Under the pieces are notes generated by a model. That model had not been told where the DNA came from. It searched no databases and saw only the letters and a list, made by a program, of their open reading frames with translations. A stretch of 64,000 nt of DNA from Bacillus sp. AFS059628 (GTDB lineage: Bacteria; Bacillota; Bacilli; Bacillales; Bacillaceae_G). The position numbers were made by a program, and so were the translations under genes. Positions 8,312 through 17,633 of this stretch are shown in pieces (position 1 is the first letter of the stretch; each line of letters opens with the position of its first letter). Location of the stretch: the NCBI RefSeq assembly GCF_002571225.1, contig NZ_NVEC01000019.1, positions 34,997 to 98,996 of the forward strand, in the 5' to 3' direction.

Positions 8312-9604
8312 TTAGTATAATTCTACAAGTTTACGTCTTTTTGGATGAATGTTATTTGCAGTACGTGCCATAATCTGTTCATCTGCGTCGAGAGTAACAT
8401 CTTCATTCTGGAGGGATAGCAGTAATACGTTGTCATAAGTGTCCATTAAAAGTATATCTCTAGCCTTTTTACGCTTTGGATAGATCACAACAAGTGGTAC
8501 TCCCTCATCACCTTCTCTTCTAGAAAACACAACATCGTCTAATCTAGCAATCATGCGGTAATCATTTTCATTCCCAAAAATAAAGAAGAAATCCTGCATA
8601 GCATCTTTATCTCTTCTATACGTGCGTCTAAGACCACCATCTATTGTTTCTTTAAAGGTTTGAACTTTTTCAACAAATGCGTAACGCCAATCGGCATCGC
8701 CTACTGCACGTTGAGATAAAGGTAAAAGGATATCTTGTTCAAAGTTTTGATTATCATCTATTCCTAGAATGATATCTGAAATAACATCTCCAGCTTCTTT
8801 CAAAGAGCAGATGTGCATATTTAGATTTGGTAGATTCATTAAAAGTTCATGATACTCTCGCATAGAAAACAAGAGATTTTTCATACGTACGTATGGTGGT
8901 TCTCCATCTTTTGCAAGGAACATCGACTTGTCATACATAACAAAAACAACCGTTACATTCTTATCCGTTTTTTGCGCGTAATCTATGTACTTTCCTACTT
9001 TTTCAACTAAAGTAGCATTAGTTTCTTTACACATATCCATCTCAATATAAATATTTTTATTATGATATGAAATGTGTTCATCAGGAATCAAAGGTAACTG
9101 AGTCTCTTGAATTGTCATGTTTTTCTTTAGGTAATAGGAACGGATATCTAACTCATTTAATATTTCATTACTAAATGTCTTTTTAGTAATAGCTAGTAGA
9201 GTACGTACAAAAACTTCACGTGCACATAAAGTATGAAGTGTAATTACACGTGAATATCTTTTTTTAGAAACGTTTGGTGGAAGCTTTCCTATTTTTTGTA
9301 AGAATTCAATAGTTTTTTCTTTTAAAGAGAATGAAGCTCGTTTTGTTATACTATCCTCCCTTTTATCAATCTTTTTAGTTAGGACAGCACCGTATTTTGA
9401 GTATCGATCTAGCTTTGTGAATATGCTGGCTTCTGAATATTCTCTTCTCTCAAACGCACTATATAACGTTGTGATTTGTCTTGTTGTAAGAGCTCTTTTG
9501 TAATATAAAACTGTAAAAACAAATATGTCTGCTTCTTTTAGATAAAAATATTTCTGGGTACCTGCCCTTTTATATTTATACACTTTCTGCGGCACTATAT
9601 ACAC
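8312..9604 (-). CDS. Replication-relaxation family protein
   Basis: The 430-aa soluble protein starts with a winged-helix-like segment (ADIFVFTVLYYKRALTTRQI at 25-44). It has a core IYIEMDMCKETNATLVEKV (about 188-206) followed by KYIDYAQ, which matches the Replic_Relax family pattern (hydrophobic-E-x-D-x-(T), then K-x2-x-Y). Members sit beside coupling proteins and oriT in Gram-positive plasmids and integrative elements and are thought to act in plasmid nicking or relaxation. No classical HUH relaxase is visible in the window, so this may be the relaxosome component. Family assignment is by pattern and context. Confidence 0.65.
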   Translation of the reverse strand: MYIVPQKVYKYKRAGTQKYFYLKEADIFVFTVLYYKRALTTRQITTLYSAFERREYSEASIFTKLDRYSKYGAVLTKKIDKREDSITKRASFSLKEKTIEFLQKIGKLPPNVSKKRYSRVITLHTLCAREVFVRTLLAITKKTFSNEILNELDIRSYYLKKNMTIQETQLPLIPDEHISYHNKNIYIEMDMCKETNATLVEKVGKYIDYAQKTDKNVTVVFVMYDKSMFLAKDGEPPYVRMKNLLFSMREYHELLMNLPNLNMHICSLKEAGDVISDIILGIDDNQNFEQDILLPLSQRAVGDADWRYAFVEKVQTFKETIDGGLRRTYRRDKDAMQDFFFIFGNENDYRMIARLDDVVFSRREGDEGVPLVVIYPKRKKARDILLMDTYDNVLLLSLQNEDVTLDADEQIMARTANNIHPKRRKLVELY

Positions 9605-9747
9605 CCCTTATTTATAATTAAATTTAAACAAAATCAGTAGTGTTTTATATACTATTACATCTAAATATTGATTGTAAAATAAAAAAAAATGAATTTGAGA
9701 ATTTCTTTTCTAGAGATACCTATTCTTGTACCCCAGAGTTGGAGTGA

Positions 9748-9892
9748 CAATGATCTTTCAAAATCTATAGTAAATCATTAGGCTCATGGGGTTTACTAGA
9801 TTCCCCTGATTGTTAGGACGAAGTACTACTAGGTAACTAACAATTACTCAGGAAAAAGTTACTAATAAAGTGATACTATGCCGTCCTAACAC
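9748..9892. other. Paired hairpins; candidate oriT or structured RNA
   Basis: Two nested inverted repeats lie upstream of the replication-relaxation gene. The first is TAGTAAA ... TTTACTA (about 9769-9799). The second has a 10-bp outer arm TGTTAGGACG (9811-9820) matched by CGTCCTAACA (9882-9891), with an inner AGGTAACT/AGTTACT stem. No ORF covers them. Nearness to relaxosome-type and coupling genes suggests oriT, but an RNA is equally possible. The rest of 9605-10560 shows no convincing gene. Confidence 0.4.
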
Positions 9893-10566
9893 GAAGCCGA
9901 TTAAGATATTAAAATTTTGATGGATTACAATTATTCAAAAATTATAAAAGGATTTTGGGAATAAAGGGTGATTTTCTTTATTTATTATTAGATTGGATGT
10001 TTATTTTTAATACTAGTTTATCTTAGGAATTTAATTTTTAGTTTCCCTCTCTCGTGTTGAAACGGCGATTTAGTAAGAGGAAAATTAATGTTATTTCTAG
10101 CTTATCAATGGTACATTTCAAGTACATTCATAGGTTGTGTATATTAATCTAAGTTCTATAGAATTCTCATTCACTAAATTGTAAACCTATGTAATAAACT
10201 TGAGGAACCGTTTTTTTGTTTATATGAAATTGATAGAGTAAGAATGTTAGAAAGATCTAAGCAAAGTTTCAATTAGTTTAATCTATAAAGTATTTAACTA
10301 AATAACCTGTTGATTTTGTGGATATGATGTTAACAATCGTCCTTAATAAACTTTTAAGAGTTACTGAAATTGATAAGAAATCGGGTTCGTATATAGACCG
10401 CCCTTTTTTTATTACACATATATTTAGGTGAATTAGTAACACGATTAACATAACATTAACAATCTCTGATTTAACAAGAAGTGAACTGTGTAAAAGAATA
10501 AGCATTTATCAACATAAATACATGAGTGTAGTGCAAATTCTTAAAATACAGGCGTTTTTCATCATT

Positions 10567-11005
10567 TATATGCAAAGCTTATATGTAAAACTTATATATA
10601 AGCTTTGCATATGCACTTTATTATGTTTTGTTTATATATAATTGACAATTAAGGAGGTATTAGTTGTTGAAATATATAGTGTTATATATACAATGTATAT
10701 ATAAGTTGTGTATGTAAGGTGTATAAGATTATAATTAGATGATATATAGGTTTTTTGATGATAAAATAAAATCTTTTTTTATGTTTTTATTTCATGTAAT
10801 CATAATGGTAAAAAAAATATTATAAAAATGTAAATTACATGAAGTGTCAAATTGACATATCATATGTACGCTTTGTATATACGTCGCATAGAAGAGTCTA
10901 TGGGAAATATAGATTGTTTCTATTAGATGATATATAAAACTTATATAGAAAGTGTATATATACGTTTTATATAGAATGACTTGATATACGGTGTATAATG
11001 ATGTA
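10567..11005. repeat. Iteron-like array upstream of tubR (tubC-like centromere or operator)
   Basis: Repeated units of the form TATATA-(A/C)G-NTTTG/GTGT recur: an inverted pair ATGCAAAGCTTATAT/ATATAAGCTTTGCAT (10570-10611), then clusters near 10680-10728, 10862-10892 and 10930-11000, several about 11 bp apart. TubR proteins bind arrays of short repeats (tubC) immediately upstream of tubR to form the segregation complex and repress the operon. Position and periodicity fit that role, though the sequence differs from what I recall of pBtoxis tubC. Confidence 0.6.
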
Positions 11006-11050
11006 CTATGTTCCTAGGAATAATTAACCAATGTTTTAGGGGGGGACAAC

Positions 11051-11473
11051 TTGAACGAAACATTAAGTGAAAAATATCAAACAATTAAGTTTACAGATGA
11101 AGTAGTAAACATGTTTGCTGATATTCTTGAACAAGACGAGATACTATATAGTGTATTTCTATACATAGGAAACGTAGTAAATAAACAATTTCAAGAGACA
11201 AAATACATGAGGGGCATATCCATTAATGAAATAGTGGAAAATGTAGTTATAGACAGGCGAGTAAAGAAAACAAAAGGAAAATCTTATTCATTAGAGGTTG
11301 AACGTACAAATATATCAAGACGTTCAGCTGAAATAAGTGTAAGTACATTATCATCAATGTCTTTAATTTATGAAAAGACTATGCATCCATATAAATTTTT
11401 AATCTCTACTTATAGAGGACAACAAGTACTTATTGAGTTAGGGAAAAGAAAAAAAGTGAATAAGGAGAGATAA
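11051..11473 (+). CDS. tubR: TubR-like centromere-binding protein
   Basis: The 140-aa protein starts at TTG 11051 after a very strong TAGGGGGGG RBS and ends 4 bases before tubZ. The charged, helical sequence with a central basic RRVKKTKGK segment and a following ISRRSAEISVSTLSSM helix fits a small winged-helix DNA-binding protein. In pXO1 and pBtoxis, the gene immediately before tubZ encodes TubR, which binds tubC and joins the plasmid to TubZ filaments. The call rests mainly on position, size and composition. Confidence 0.75.
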   Translation: MNETLSEKYQTIKFTDEVVNMFADILEQDEILYSVFLYIGNVVNKQFQETKYMRGISINEIVENVVIDRRVKKTKGKSYSLEVERTNISRRSAEISVSTLSSMSLIYEKTMHPYKFLISTYRGQQVLIELGKRKKVNKER

Positions 11474-11477
11474 AATA

Positions 11478-12932
11478 ATGGCAAAAAACTTCTTAAAGAA
11501 TGAAGTAGCAGTTAAAATGACGATGGTTGGTTTTGGTCAAGCTGGTACTAGAATGGTAGACAAATTTGCGGAGTATAAGCATACAGATGGGACAGCAGTA
11601 TATAACTGCTTAGCACTAAATAGTAATGACGGAGATCTAGCTGAATTAAAAAATGTACCCAAAAGCAATCAGGTTTCACTTAAATTAGGTGGCTTAGGTA
11701 AAAACCCAGAGCGCGCGGTTAAAGTTCTAGATTCAAATGAGGAAGCAAAAGAAAAATTAAAAGACTTTATCACTGAACGTGTAAGGCCATCGGATGAACT
11801 TGTTCTATTTTTTGCTGGATTAGGTGGAGGAACAGGAACTTCTACAATAATTAAGGCTATTGAAGAATTTTCGGCATTTCATAACAAACCGATAATTAGG
11901 AAAGAGTTACAAAAGGTTGCACAACAATATCCAATGGCTGAGATTAAAGCAAATCAAGCAAAATTTGCAAGAATAGCCTTTGAAAATGCTATTGAGCGTA
12001 AAGATTTTATTAAAATGGGAATTGTGGTGACACTTCCTGTCCGAGCTGATGGGCCAGATGTACTACGACAAGTAAATAAATTTTCACAAGAGATTTGGAA
12101 ACTAGCGAATGACAAATCTAAAGGTGTAGCATTTGTAGTATTTGCTGATAACCAGCACTTTTATGATGAATTTAAGGAATTAAATGAAAATGAGAAAAAA
12201 GGTATTGCTAATTCCAGAGACTATGCAAATCAACGAATTAGTGAGATTATTCATGAGTTAAACACTGCTGCTAATGGTTCTGGAACTTCTGTAATACTGG
12301 ACTCTCAAGACTTTAAACGTATTTTACTAGAAAAAACGGGCTGCTTAGTAATTAATAAAGTTTCTCGTAATATGAACCAAATAGAAAATAGTCATGCGAT
12401 TATAGATATGTTCCAAGAGTCATTAAGAGGAAGTTCATTCCACCATCCAATTGATTTAATGAAAAGAAATAATGATGGTTCTGTTGAAGCATCGAAAGTA
12501 CATCATTTTGGTATGTTGGCTATTTTGGATGAGCAAAAAAACATTGATGATTCCTTTATGGATGACGCTAAAGTAGAAGTTTCAAATAATCTACCTATAA
12601 ATGGTACTGTATTTAATGGATATCTAATAAGTAAAAATGATTTCTTAGGAAGCGTGTATACGTTCTATAAAACTGATGCGTTACCATCAAGGTTATCTAA
12701 AGGGTTAGTAGAAGAATTTAATGAGTTTAAGGAAAGACAAAGTCAAATTCAATATACAAAGTCCCGAATTAGTACAATAGAGAGTATAGATGAGGATGAA
12801 GATTTAGGATTTGCGTTTGGAGATTTTATTGACATGGGGAGTGATGAAGAAGATAAAAATTCTGGGATAAATGAAGATGATGAATTAGCAGATTTTCTAG
12901 ATCCAGATAAGATGTTTGGTACAACAAAATAA
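11478..12932 (+). CDS. tubZ: TubZ/RepX tubulin-like GTPase
   Basis: The 484-aa protein carries the tubulin/FtsZ nucleotide signature AGLGGGTGTS (about residues 114-123) and the N-terminal MTMVGFGQAGTRMVDKFAE that opens the GTPase fold in TubZ. It has the usual acidic C-terminal tail (IDEDEDLGFAFGD, DEEDKNSGINEDDELADFLD) that binds TubR. TubZ forms dynamic filaments that move the plasmid and is also required for replication of pXO1 (RepX). ATG 11478 has a GGAGA RBS and follows tubR by 4 bases. Confidence 0.95.
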   Translation: MAKNFLKNEVAVKMTMVGFGQAGTRMVDKFAEYKHTDGTAVYNCLALNSNDGDLAELKNVPKSNQVSLKLGGLGKNPERAVKVLDSNEEAKEKLKDFITERVRPSDELVLFFAGLGGGTGTSTIIKAIEEFSAFHNKPIIRKELQKVAQQYPMAEIKANQAKFARIAFENAIERKDFIKMGIVVTLPVRADGPDVLRQVNKFSQEIWKLANDKSKGVAFVVFADNQHFYDEFKELNENEKKGIANSRDYANQRISEIIHELNTAANGSGTSVILDSQDFKRILLEKTGCLVINKVSRNMNQIENSHAIIDMFQESLRGSSFHHPIDLMKRNNDGSVEASKVHHFGMLAILDEQKNIDDSFMDDAKVEVSNNLPINGTVFNGYLISKNDFLGSVYTFYKTDALPSRLSKGLVEEFNEFKERQSQIQYTKSRISTIESIDEDEDLGFAFGDFIDMGSDEEDKNSGINEDDELADFLDPDKMFGTTK

Positions 12933-12933
12933 T

Positions 12934-12966
12934 AAAAAAGTCTGGATAAACATCCAGACTTTTTTA
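12934..12966. terminator. Bidirectional terminator between tubZ and tubY
   Basis: AAAAAAGTCTGGAT ... ATCCAGACTTTTTT is a 10-bp stem with A and T tracts on both sides. It can end both tubZ (plus) and the convergent tubY-like gene (minus). Confidence 0.85.
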
Positions 12967-13707
12967 TTATTCTACAGCATTCATAAGAGATTTTATATAA
13001 TCAATAATATTATCTTGTATGTACTGCTCAATGAAGAGTTGCTTTTTACTCAAATCTTCCTCTTTTTTAAACCAACCTGCTTTCCTAGTACGTTCCTCTT
13101 CAGGTTTACTATTCCACAGATTTTCTGCTTGTTTTCTTAATTCTTGTCGTGCTCTGTGCTCAATAATAAAATTATCAAGTCTATCTTGACGTTGACGCAA
13201 TTTTATCGTTTCTTCATCCTCTGGCTGTGGCAATTGTTTAAGTATACTCTCCATTCTCTCTTCATAACGAGACTCAATATGTTTTATTTTCTCTTCTAAC
13301 TGTTTAGATACCATTTTTTCGATGATTTCTGCAGTAGCCTGAAGGTTTAATTCAGTAGATACCTCATTTGATTGATTCTCTGGTGATACAGGTCTTAAAT
13401 CAAATTGGTGTGGTAAAAGGTCAATAATTGCATCTAAAGACCATTTCTCATCCCTTTTTAGTTTAATAAATAGAGCGATTTCAAGATCTAATGCATTGTA
13501 GAGTTTTTCATTGGTATTTTGAGTTCTTAACGTTTCGTGAAGTCCTTTTTCCTCTAGAATATTGAACCAATTATAAACAGTATTATGATGACGTCCAACT
13601 AGTTTAGAGAATTCAGTTATTCGCCATGCTTTTTCAAAAACATTATCAGTTAATATATCATCATCGTTAATTTGATGGTCTTGTGATTCGTTTTTTTGTT
13701 CAATCAT
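12967..13707 (-). CDS. tubY: TubY-like MerR-type regulator
   Basis: The 246-aa protein has an N-terminal MerR-like helix-turn-helix (RITEFSKLVGRHHNTVYNWF, residues about 27-46), a second DNA-contact region (FIKLKRDEKWSLDAIIDLLP), and then a long coiled coil (LEEKIKHIESRYEERMESIL to about 200) with a basic tail. TubY proteins of TubZRC systems have this plan and tune TubZ filament dynamics or operon expression. I chose ATG 13707, behind AAGGAGGTAG, over an upstream ATG at 13746. Three CTGAAATTAACATGT repeats lie just upstream of the gene and may be its own operators. Confidence 0.75.
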   Translation of the reverse strand: MIEQKNESQDHQINDDDILTDNVFEKAWRITEFSKLVGRHHNTVYNWFNILEEKGLHETLRTQNTNEKLYNALDLEIALFIKLKRDEKWSLDAIIDLLPHQFDLRPVSPENQSNEVSTELNLQATAEIIEKMVSKQLEEKIKHIESRYEERMESILKQLPQPEDEETIKLRQRQDRLDNFIIEHRARQELRKQAENLWNSKPEEERTRKAGWFKKEEDLSKKQLFIEQYIQDNIIDYIKSLMNAVE

Positions 13708-13747
13708 TGTAACTACCTCCTTAAAAATCAATGCATGAACACCCAAT

Positions 13748-13855
13748 CTGAAATTAACATGTGAACTGAAATTAACATGTTAGGCAGTATTGTGGTGATA
13801 TTCATATAAATCCCTATACACCCAGTGACTCATATGAAATCTGAAATTAACATGT
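13748..13855. repeat. CTGAAATTAACATGT repeats upstream of tubY
   Basis: Exact 15-bp copies start at 13748, 13766 and 13841, the first two 18 bp apart. They lie immediately upstream of the tubY start on the divergent side, a natural place for operator sites bound by TubY or another plasmid regulator. Confidence 0.7.
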
Positions 13856-15620
13856 TAGCATGTTCTTGTTGACAGAACATTAACTATAAATGCGAGAATA
13901 TGCTTGGTTTATTAGTGTTATTATTAACTTCAAGTATATAAATGGTAATGTGCTATCAACGAAAATCTCGATTCTTTACATTAGTGAGATCAATGATAGT
14001 TGCTATGAGATTAACAAAACACGTTACTTAATACTAATGATAAGGAAATATAGTTGTTTTGTAAACAAGTTATAAGGAGATAATCATTGATAGTGAAGAA
14101 AAAAGTAGATTTAAGCTAGGGAGTTTAAATTGTAGTGTATAATTGTTAGAAATAAAGATAATAATATTACTAAATTAGTAGTATGTTATGAGGTCAAATA
14201 TATTTAGAATATAGGATCGCCATCAACATAAATAAACTATGAGATTCAATACCCACTCCATGCTGCATGGAATATTTGAGATGGTTTTATGTGGTTACGG
14301 TAATTCTGGTGTTTTTAAACGTCCTAAAGACATCATTCATCTAATTTTAAACAACATATTCCATATTATAGTAGTGTCTTCCTGTTTAGAGGTAATTCTA
14401 ACTCAGAATTGACATTAACATGAAATCCAACATTAATATAGAAAGTATAATGAGAAAAGGAATTCACTTAGATGTCAATGTCTTGTTAACTAACCATTGA
14501 TTTAGTCCTACTTATATTTGCGGTTTTGTTTCACAATATGAAAGGATACATATTGTGTGTGAATAAAGAGTATGAAATCAACGTATCTACCAGCTATTGG
14601 ACGATACGATTAAGAAGACTTTTAACATTATCATTAACATAAGATTGACATTTTTAAAGCCCATTATACCTATTATCAAATGCATATCAACCGAAAAGAT
14701 TAAAATATTAACACTATAGTTTTAAAAGGTTTATTTATAGATGGAACTCTGTATTTCATTAGAAGTTTTATGTTTTTTAGTAATTCATGCGTTATAGTTT
14801 CAAGTTGCTGGTTCTCTGGCTATTTATAATATGTTCTACTAAGAAGTATTACTTTAAAAGGATAACAACGATATCAAATGGTAGCATGCATACAAAATAC
14901 CTAAAATATTGATATGACATTAACATTTTTCCTGCGAATTTCGATAACATGTTAATGTCGGTTGATATGTCAATGTGATTAATTTCTAAAGAAAGCCTGA
15001 ATTGTTTACATGACATTAATATCGCTTTTGATATTGTTTAGTTTTGAAAATTTGATTGAACATATATGTTTTAAGTTTTTTTGTATGAAACCACACGATC
15101 GTATTTAAGCAACTTCTTATATATAGCAATATGCTGAAAATTGTTTGATTGATAGGAGAAAACTTATTTAAATGAAGATGAGGAAAATTTGAATCTATAT
15201 TTTTAATAGGATGTTAATGATATTGAGTGAATGTGTGTACTTGCTGCTTAGAAAATATTGATATGACATTGATATTTTCTGTTAAGTTTTCGATTACATG
15301 TTAATGTCGGTTGATATATTAATGTGAGTCGATTTTATAAAACGTAATTTTGCTGTGCACATAACATTAATATGGAGAATTATATATTAATGTTATGTGA
15401 ATTCGAATTTATATAATGATTGTAAGATTTTCATGTAAAAACTCCGGATCTTTTGTAAGTAAGTTTCTGAAAATTAAGGTTATCCTAGGGGGTTCTCTAA
15501 ATGAAAGAGAGAAGAACTTAAATGCATATTATTAATTATAAAAGTTATCTATGATGCAAATCCAGTTGTTATGTAGAATTATTATGGGATTATTTTATAA
15601 AAATTAAACGTGAAGAGGTA
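13856..15620. repeat. 1.7-kb non-coding region with dispersed ACATTAACAT motifs; possible origin
   Basis: There is no credible gene here. The core GACATTAACATG or its complement CATGTTAATGTC recurs in variants near 13877, 14411, 14430, 14623-14648, 14916, 14948, 15013, 15277 and 15298, and as an inverted pair at 15360-15374/15385-15399. Two segments, 14904-14980 and 15255-15330, are diverged copies of one 70-bp unit. A long AT-rich region with dispersed short repeats, next to tubY and a DNA-binding-like protein gene, is what a replication origin or second centromere would look like. Confidence 0.55.
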
Positions 15621-15649
15621 TTGACATTTAATTTTTATAAAGATAATCT
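15621..15649 (+). promoter_or_regulatory. Sigma-A promoter for 15787 gene
   Basis: TTGACA (15621-15626), 17-bp spacer, TAATCT (15644-15649). It would start a leader of about 130 nt containing the terminator hairpin at 15715-15758. Confidence 0.7.
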
Positions 15650-15707
15650 TGTACATGAATATTAATTGCAAAAGGGTTATATACGAATAAATAAAATTGA
15701 AATTTTT

Positions 15708-15758
15708 GCTAAACGGACGCACCGAAGGCACATAACCTGCCAATGGTGTGTCTTTTTT
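15708..15758 (+). promoter_or_regulatory. Leader terminator element A
   Basis: GCTAAACGGACGCACC pairs with GGTGTGTC around an inner GGCA/TGCC hairpin whose loop is CATAACC, then a six-T tract. It lies between a good promoter and the RBS of the gene at 15787. It is nearly identical to the element at 17547-17599 and related to those at 22578, 25067 and 25956. The position implies transcription attenuation of the gene. Confidence 0.75.
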
Positions 15759-15786
15759 ATTTTTGGGAGAGGAGTAAAAGGAAACT

Positions 15787-16923
15787 ATGAATACGCACTT
15801 AAAATTTTCTGAACAAAGTCTTAATATTCATGGGGTTAAATTTTTTGATGGGCTATTAAACATCGTAAAACTAGAAAATGAAAGAAAAGAGTTACCATCT
15901 TCAGCTTTAGCTACTTACATCTTGCTTCACTTTGAATGCAATGATATAGGAATGCTACCACGTGAATTTCAAATAATGGATCTTGCTAAAAAAAGCGGGA
16001 TTCCCTACACAACAATTTATACAGGGTTTCAAGTTTGTTTGGAGCGTAGACTCGTAAAAGAAACACCTGTTGGAAATCGTACCGTATATGAAATCGTAGA
16101 TTATGCGTTGTATAACCACACTACAGCAGAAACTGCAAATATGACAGGTATATCGCTATCGTATTTCCGTATTCCATTTCACTTAATTCAAACGACTATA
16201 ATGAGTAGTCTAGTAAAGGCTCGTGATAATAGAGGTATTATATTTCTTTTAGATTTAATCAATACTTTTTCAAGAAAAGTGGGTATGGAGCATTATAAAC
16301 ATAGAATTGAGGAGTTTCAGATTACAAGAAAGATGTCTTTCTTAAAAGAGAGATTAAATCGTAATGCAAAAAAAGTAAGACAATACATAGAAATTATTAA
16401 CCCCATTGTGCAATTTACTGCAATTGATTCTAAAGAGAAGAAATCTAATGAAACAAGAATTACAAGTATAAGAAAACAGGTAAAACAAATCATCATTGAG
16501 AAGTTCAACGTTGTATTTTCTTCAAACTGCTTAATTGAGAATGATAAAAAAGAATTACATAGACCAGTAGCGAAGTGCAGAAAAGAAGCGGTGTCTCGTT
16601 TAAAACACATGGGACAGGCGTTACGAAAAAAAGATAAAGAAAATATAATGACCGCATTTAGACAAGAGATTGTTGATATCGCGATCTATTTACCAACAAA
16701 ACAAAAACAAAGTGAATTACTAATTTACGCAATGACTTATGCATTAGATCAAGTTGAAAGTTGTATGGAACAGCAAGAAATGTTCTCTATTCCAGCATTT
16801 ATGCGTGTTAAGTTTAGAGAGTCTTGGATAGGTTTTAAGGAAAAAAACTTGTCTACAGGGGAAAAACACGATGCAATGATAAATTATCATAAGAAGAATA
16901 GTGTTTATCCGGAATTCATGTGA
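15787..16923 (+). CDS. Probable winged-helix DNA-binding protein, role unknown
   Basis: The 378-aa soluble protein begins after GGGAGAGGAG. Residues about 35-105 read like a winged helix (LATYILLHF, MDLAKKSGIPYTTIYTGFQV, LERRLVKETPVGNRTVYEIV), as in plasmid replication initiators and replisome loaders. The middle is highly basic and helical (KMSFLKERLNRNAKKVRQYI) and the rest is helical. It has its own promoter and a leader terminator and borders the repeat-rich non-coding region, so a role in replication or its control is plausible. I do not recognise a named family. Confidence 0.65.
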   Translation: MNTHLKFSEQSLNIHGVKFFDGLLNIVKLENERKELPSSALATYILLHFECNDIGMLPREFQIMDLAKKSGIPYTTIYTGFQVCLERRLVKETPVGNRTVYEIVDYALYNHTTAETANMTGISLSYFRIPFHLIQTTIMSSLVKARDNRGIIFLLDLINTFSRKVGMEHYKHRIEEFQITRKMSFLKERLNRNAKKVRQYIEIINPIVQFTAIDSKEKKSNETRITSIRKQVKQIIIEKFNVVFSSNCLIENDKKELHRPVAKCRKEAVSRLKHMGQALRKKDKENIMTAFRQEIVDIAIYLPTKQKQSELLIYAMTYALDQVESCMEQQEMFSIPAFMRVKFRESWIGFKEKNLSTGEKHDAMINYHKKNSVYPEFM

Positions 16924-16942
16924 TTTTTTAAAAAATATATAT

Positions 16943-17020
16943 GGCAGCCCTTGTTAAAAATTCACATAAAAGCAAGGGTTATTTGGCATGTTCTTTACTT
17001 AGAAGACATGCTTTTTTATT
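16943..17020 (+). terminator. Two hairpins ending the 15787 transcript
   Basis: CCCTTG/CAAGGG (16947-16980) is followed by GCATGTTCTT ... GAAGACATGC (16987-17011) and TTTTTATTT. The second is a standard intrinsic terminator. From here to 17460 I see only AT-rich DNA. Confidence 0.65.
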
Positions 17021-17460
17021 TAGGGAAATATATCTATAAGCATTTTAACGAAAGCATATAATCGTTTTATGCTATGTTTCGTTACGATTCAGTTTGTTAA
17101 AAATTCGATTCAATACTTGTGGTTATCTTAATAATATTATTCTGTTCTTGTCAATTCTGAGTAATATGGTATTTAACTTCTTAATTTGTGATTACTATGA
17201 TGTAGAGATTGTATGTATTGGGGATATTACGATAGAGAATTTAGCTTAATATCAAGGAACATATGTAATACAAGGCTTTAGAGTTCTTTGCTATATCTCT
17301 TTATAATTAATAATTGAGTTTAGCTATATATAGTTCTTGTTGTTTGTATATAAAATACTTGTGATTATTTATATTTAATTACTTGTATTTTTTTAGATTA
17401 AATACATAGAAAAATAGAAAGAGGGACTAAATATAAAATCCCAAGGATTTAATTAATCTA

Positions 17461-17489
17461 TTGACTTTTAAAATTCATAGGGGTATTCT
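17461..17489 (+). promoter_or_regulatory. Sigma-A promoter for the first Tad operon
   Basis: TTGACT (17461-17466), 17-bp spacer, TATTCT (17484-17489), upstream of the leader terminator at 17547-17599 and the gene at 17634. Confidence 0.6.
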
Positions 17490-17546
17490 TATACGTGAAC
17501 GACAATTAATTAAGAGAAATATACAAATTAATAGATTTATTTTCTA

Positions 17547-17599
17547 GCTAAACGGACACACCGAAGGCACATAACCTGCCATCGGTGTGTCTTTTTTTT
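17547..17599 (+). promoter_or_regulatory. Leader terminator element B
   Basis: GCTAAACGGACACACC pairs with GGTGTGTC around GGC/GCC, with the same ACATAACCT loop as element A and an eight-T tract. Only a few bases differ from element A although the genes behind are unrelated, so the element itself appears to be under selection. Confidence 0.75.
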
Positions 17600-17633
17600 G
17601 TATAAATAACAAGAAAAGGGAGAATTTGAAACT

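Noticed and set aside
10278-10505. 75-codon minus-strand frame in the region upstream of tubR
   Set aside because: No RBS, composition of random AT-rich DNA, and it lies in a non-coding control region.
13890-14075. 61-codon frame upstream of the repeat region
   Set aside because: No RBS and it overlaps repeat motifs; composition is not protein-like.
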